Shown piece after piece: positions 19,997 to 22,028 of a stretch of 22,028 nucleotides of DNA. A program made the position numbers and the translations under genes. Location of the stretch: NCBI GenBank assembly GCA_900552755.1, contig USAY01000019.1:1-22028 (forward strand), read 5' to 3'. Below the pieces are notes generated by a model that was given only the letters and a program-made list of their open reading frames with translations, was not told where the DNA came from and made no database searches. How positions within the stretch are numbered: position 1 is the first letter of the stretch; each line of letters opens with the position of its first letter. Source of the stretch: an uncultured Collinsella sp. (GTDB taxonomy: Bacteria > Actinomycetota > Coriobacteriia > Coriobacteriales > Coriobacteriaceae).

Positions 19997-21598
19997 GTGT
20001 CTGCAACCATCAAACCCTTCACCGACGAGTTCGAAGAGTATGGCCGCGATGAATCTCGCGCATCGGGCGAAGCATCGAGCATTTCGTTTCCGACAACGGA
20101 AGACGAGGTCCGTGCCATTTTGGAAACGCTCCATGCCGAGCGTGTCCCGGTAACGGTTCAGGGCGCCCGAACCGGCCTTGCCGCCGGTGCCGTGCCCCAC
20201 GGTGGGCATATCCTCAATACTTCCCGTATGAATCGCTACTTGGGCCTTCGCCGCGATGAACAAGGCCAATTTCTGCTGCGCGTGGAGCCGGGCGTTGTGC
20301 TCTCGGAGCTGCGTAAGCAGCTGAGCAAGAAGGTACTGCCGACCGCTGGTTGGGACCAGGCATCGCTTGAGGCCTACGAGGAGTTCCAAGAGTCCCCCGA
20401 GCAGTTCTTTCCCACCGATCCCACCGAGGCATCTGCCTGCCTGGGCGGCATGGCGGCATGCAACGCCTCTGGCGCCCGTAGCTACGCTTACGGCCCCATG
20501 CGCCCCCACATCACAGGTCTTCACGTCGCGCTGACCGATGGCGACCTGGTCGAGCTTCAGCGTGGCGAGGTTTTTGCGCAGGGTCGTCGCCTTTCGCTCG
20601 TGACAACGGAAGGCCGTGCACTCGAGCTTGATCTTCCCGCCTACACCATGCCCAAGACCAAAAATGCTTCGGGCTATTATGTTGCGGACGATATGGACGC
20701 CATCGACCTCTTTATCGGCGCCTGCGGAACGCTTGGCGTTATCACCGAGCTCGAGATTACCCTGCAGGAGGCGCCTGCGGTCGTTTGGGGCGTGAGCTGC
20801 TTTTTCGATAGCGAAGACAAGGCCGTGTCCTTCACCGATTCCGTACGCCCCGTCCTGTCCCACGCGGCCGCCATCGAGTATTTCGATGCGGGCGCCCTGG
20901 ATATCCTACGTCGCCAGCGCGAGCAGTCGACGGCATTTGCCTCGCTGCCGGCGCTCGACAAAGAGGCTAAGGTCTGTGTCTATGTTGAGCTCGACTGCGA
21001 TGACGAGGCCCAGGCGACCGAGGAGCTGTACCACCTGGGATGGGTGCTGGAGCTTGCAGGCGGTCGTGACGATGCGACATGGGTTGCGCGCACCGAAGTC
21101 GATCGCGAGTGCCAGCGGTTCTTCCGCCATGCGGTGCCCGAGAGCGTCAACATGCTTATCGACGAGCGTCGTCGCACCGACCCCACCATCACCAAGCTGG
21201 GCTCGGACATGTCGGTGCCCAACGCGCGCCTGGCCGATGTGATTGCCCTCTATCGCCGCACGTTGGCCGAAAGCGGTCTTGAGTCCGCCGCGTGGGGCCA
21301 TATCGGCAACAACCACCTGCATGTGAACATCCTGCCGCGCGATGCGCAGGATTACCGCCGCGGCGGCGAGTTGTTTGCCCAGTGGGCCTCCGAAGTTACG
21401 GCTATGGGTGGCGCCGTCTCCGCCGAGCACGGCGTCGGCAAGATCAAGGCGGGCTTTCTCGAGACGATGTACGGCCACGAGGCCATGGTCGAATCGGCGC
21501 GGCTCAAGCTCCAGCTCGATCCTGCCGGACAGCTGGGTCGCGGCAACCTGTTTTCGGAGAAGCTCTTGGATGAACTCGTCCAGAAAGGGGGCGCGTGA
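19997..21598 (+). CDS. FAD-linked 2-hydroxyacid (lactate/glycolate-type) dehydrogenase, GlcD family
   Basis: The 533-aa protein has the FAD-binding-4 domain with ISFPTTEDEVRAIL (29-42), VQGARTGLAAGAVP (54-67), EPGVVLSEL (97-105) and CLGGMAACNASGARSYAYGP (148-167), then GTLGVITELEITL. The C-terminal FAD-oxidase domain carries WGHIGNNHLHVNILPRD and GGAVSAEHGVGKIKAGFL. It should oxidise a 2-hydroxyacid such as lactate. Because etfB follows two bases after its stop, electrons probably pass to an electron-transfer flavoprotein, as in ETF-linked lactate dehydrogenase complexes. An extra acidic segment around 119-137 (WDQASLEAYEEFQESPEQF) stands where many GlcD proteins are shorter. The GTG start follows AAAGGGGGAG. 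The substrate is not shown by the sequence. Confidence 0.88.
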   Translation: MSATIKPFTDEFEEYGRDESRASGEASSISFPTTEDEVRAILETLHAERVPVTVQGARTGLAAGAVPHGGHILNTSRMNRYLGLRRDEQGQFLLRVEPGVVLSELRKQLSKKVLPTAGWDQASLEAYEEFQESPEQFFPTDPTEASACLGGMAACNASGARSYAYGPMRPHITGLHVALTDGDLVELQRGEVFAQGRRLSLVTTEGRALELDLPAYTMPKTKNASGYYVADDMDAIDLFIGACGTLGVITELEITLQEAPAVVWGVSCFFDSEDKAVSFTDSVRPVLSHAAAIEYFDAGALDILRRQREQSTAFASLPALDKEAKVCVYVELDCDDEAQATEELYHLGWVLELAGGRDDATWVARTEVDRECQRFFRHAVPESVNMLIDERRRTDPTITKLGSDMSVPNARLADVIALYRRTLAESGLESAAWGHIGNNHLHVNILPRDAQDYRRGGELFAQWASEVTAMGGAVSAEHGVGKIKAGFLETMYGHEAMVESARLKLQLDPAGQLGRGNLFSEKLLDELVQKGGA

Positions 21599-21600
21599 AG

Positions 21601-22028
21601 ATGAGCGATTTCCATATGGTGGTGTGCGTCAAGGCGGTGCCGGGAAGCACCGAGGTCAAGATGGACCCCAAGACCAATACCATTGTGCGCGACGGCAAGC
21701 AGGCGGTCATCAATCCCTTTGATGCGAGTGCCCTGGAGTGCGCGCTGGCGCTCAAGGACGACTTTATCGGCTTTGGCATGGATGTGCGCGTGACGGTGGT
21801 GTCGATGGGTATTCCCGCGACCGAAGCGCTGCTGCGCGACTGCATCGCCCGTGGCGCCGACGACGCGCTGCTGCTAACCGATCGCGCCTTTGCAGGTGCC
21901 GATACCTTGGCGACCACGTATGCCCTCAAATGCGGTATCGAGGCGCTCGACGAGGACTTCGACCTGCTTATCTGCGGCAAGATGGCGGTGGACGGCGATA
22001 CGGCCCAGATTGGTCCCGAGCTTGCCGG
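21601..22028 (+). CDS. etfB: Electron transfer flavoprotein beta subunit (3' end outside window)
   Basis: The first 142 codons are present. They read VVCVKAVPGSTEVKMDPKTN, NPFDASALECALALKD, VTVVSMGIPATEALLRDCIA, RGADDALLLTDRAFAGADTL and DLLICGKMAVDGDTAQIGPE, which are the standard EtfB/FixA motifs. The last includes the nucleotide-binding GKxAxDGDTAQIGPE loop. EtfB pairs with EtfA, expected just beyond the window, to carry electrons from the dehydrogenase encoded immediately upstream. The start codon lies two bases after that gene's stop and follows AAAGGGGG. Whether the complex bifurcates electrons (as in anaerobes) or not cannot be told from this part. Confidence 0.93.
   Translation, partial: MSDFHMVVCVKAVPGSTEVKMDPKTNTIVRDGKQAVINPFDASALECALALKDDFIGFGMDVRVTVVSMGIPATEALLRDCIARGADDALLLTDRAFAGADTLATTYALKCGIEALDEDFDLLICGKMAVDGDTAQIGPELA

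Noticed and set aside
1..22028. CRISPR array, tRNA, rRNA, insertion sequence or prophage genes.
   Set aside because: No regularly spaced direct repeats, no cloverleaf-like sequence and no transposase, integrase or phage structural motif was seen.

Overview
The window looks like chromosomal DNA from a high-GC Gram-positive gut actinobacterium of the class Coriobacteriia, most likely Collinsella or a close relative. This rests on the GC-rich codon use, GTG starts with strong Shine-Dalgarno sites, an LAQTG-type sorting signal, and the mix of gene families. The genus is an inference made without a database search. No rRNA, tRNA, insertion sequence, prophage or CRISPR array was seen.

Left part (1-5103). 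The 3' end of a DUF2130-type gene meets a Ski2/Mtr4-like DUF3516 helicase at a strong bidirectional terminator. Upstream of the helicase are an unusual 25/26-nt inverted repeat, then trmB (tRNA m7G46 methyltransferase) and a Trm9-like SAM methyltransferase, all on the minus strand.

Middle-left (5371-9874, plus strand). A membrane-tethered XRE regulator overlaps a DUF4097 beta-ladder membrane protein. After a strong terminator comes elp3 (radical SAM/GNAT tRNA U34 enzyme), apparently transcribed as a leaderless mRNA from a -10 element just downstream of the terminator stem. It is directly followed by a membrane-anchored spermidine-synthase-fold protein that lacks the usual acidic catalytic residues. 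Elp3 and the Trm9-like methyltransferase could form a bacterial version of the eukaryotic cm5U-to-mcm5U wobble pathway.

Centre (9901-15519, minus strand). This is the most interesting part: a three-gene module of a TerB-N/TerB-C protein, a BrxD-like P-loop ATPase (DUF2791) and an Lhr/BrxHI-like superfamily II helicase. The ATPase and helicase are BREX-type components, but no PglX methylase, PglZ phosphatase or BrxC/PglY lies beside them, and no TerC/TerD tellurite-type genes are present. A terminator-like hairpin separates the ATPase gene from the helicase gene. It may be a compact DNA-processing or anti-phage system.

Right part (15609-19650, minus strand). A DUF554 membrane protein follows a cluster of secreted or membrane proteins of unknown function. 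The cluster holds a cysteine-rich 476-aa exported protein, a 199-aa exported protein, a 169-aa single-pass protein, a 98-aa cytosolic protein and a hidden small LAQTG-anchored protein gene. The last is interrupted by an amber codon exactly after its signal peptide.

Right end (19997-22028, plus strand). A GlcD/lactate-dehydrogenase-type FAD oxidase is followed by etfB, which runs off the window. This is the arrangement expected for an ETF-linked 2-hydroxyacid dehydrogenase.
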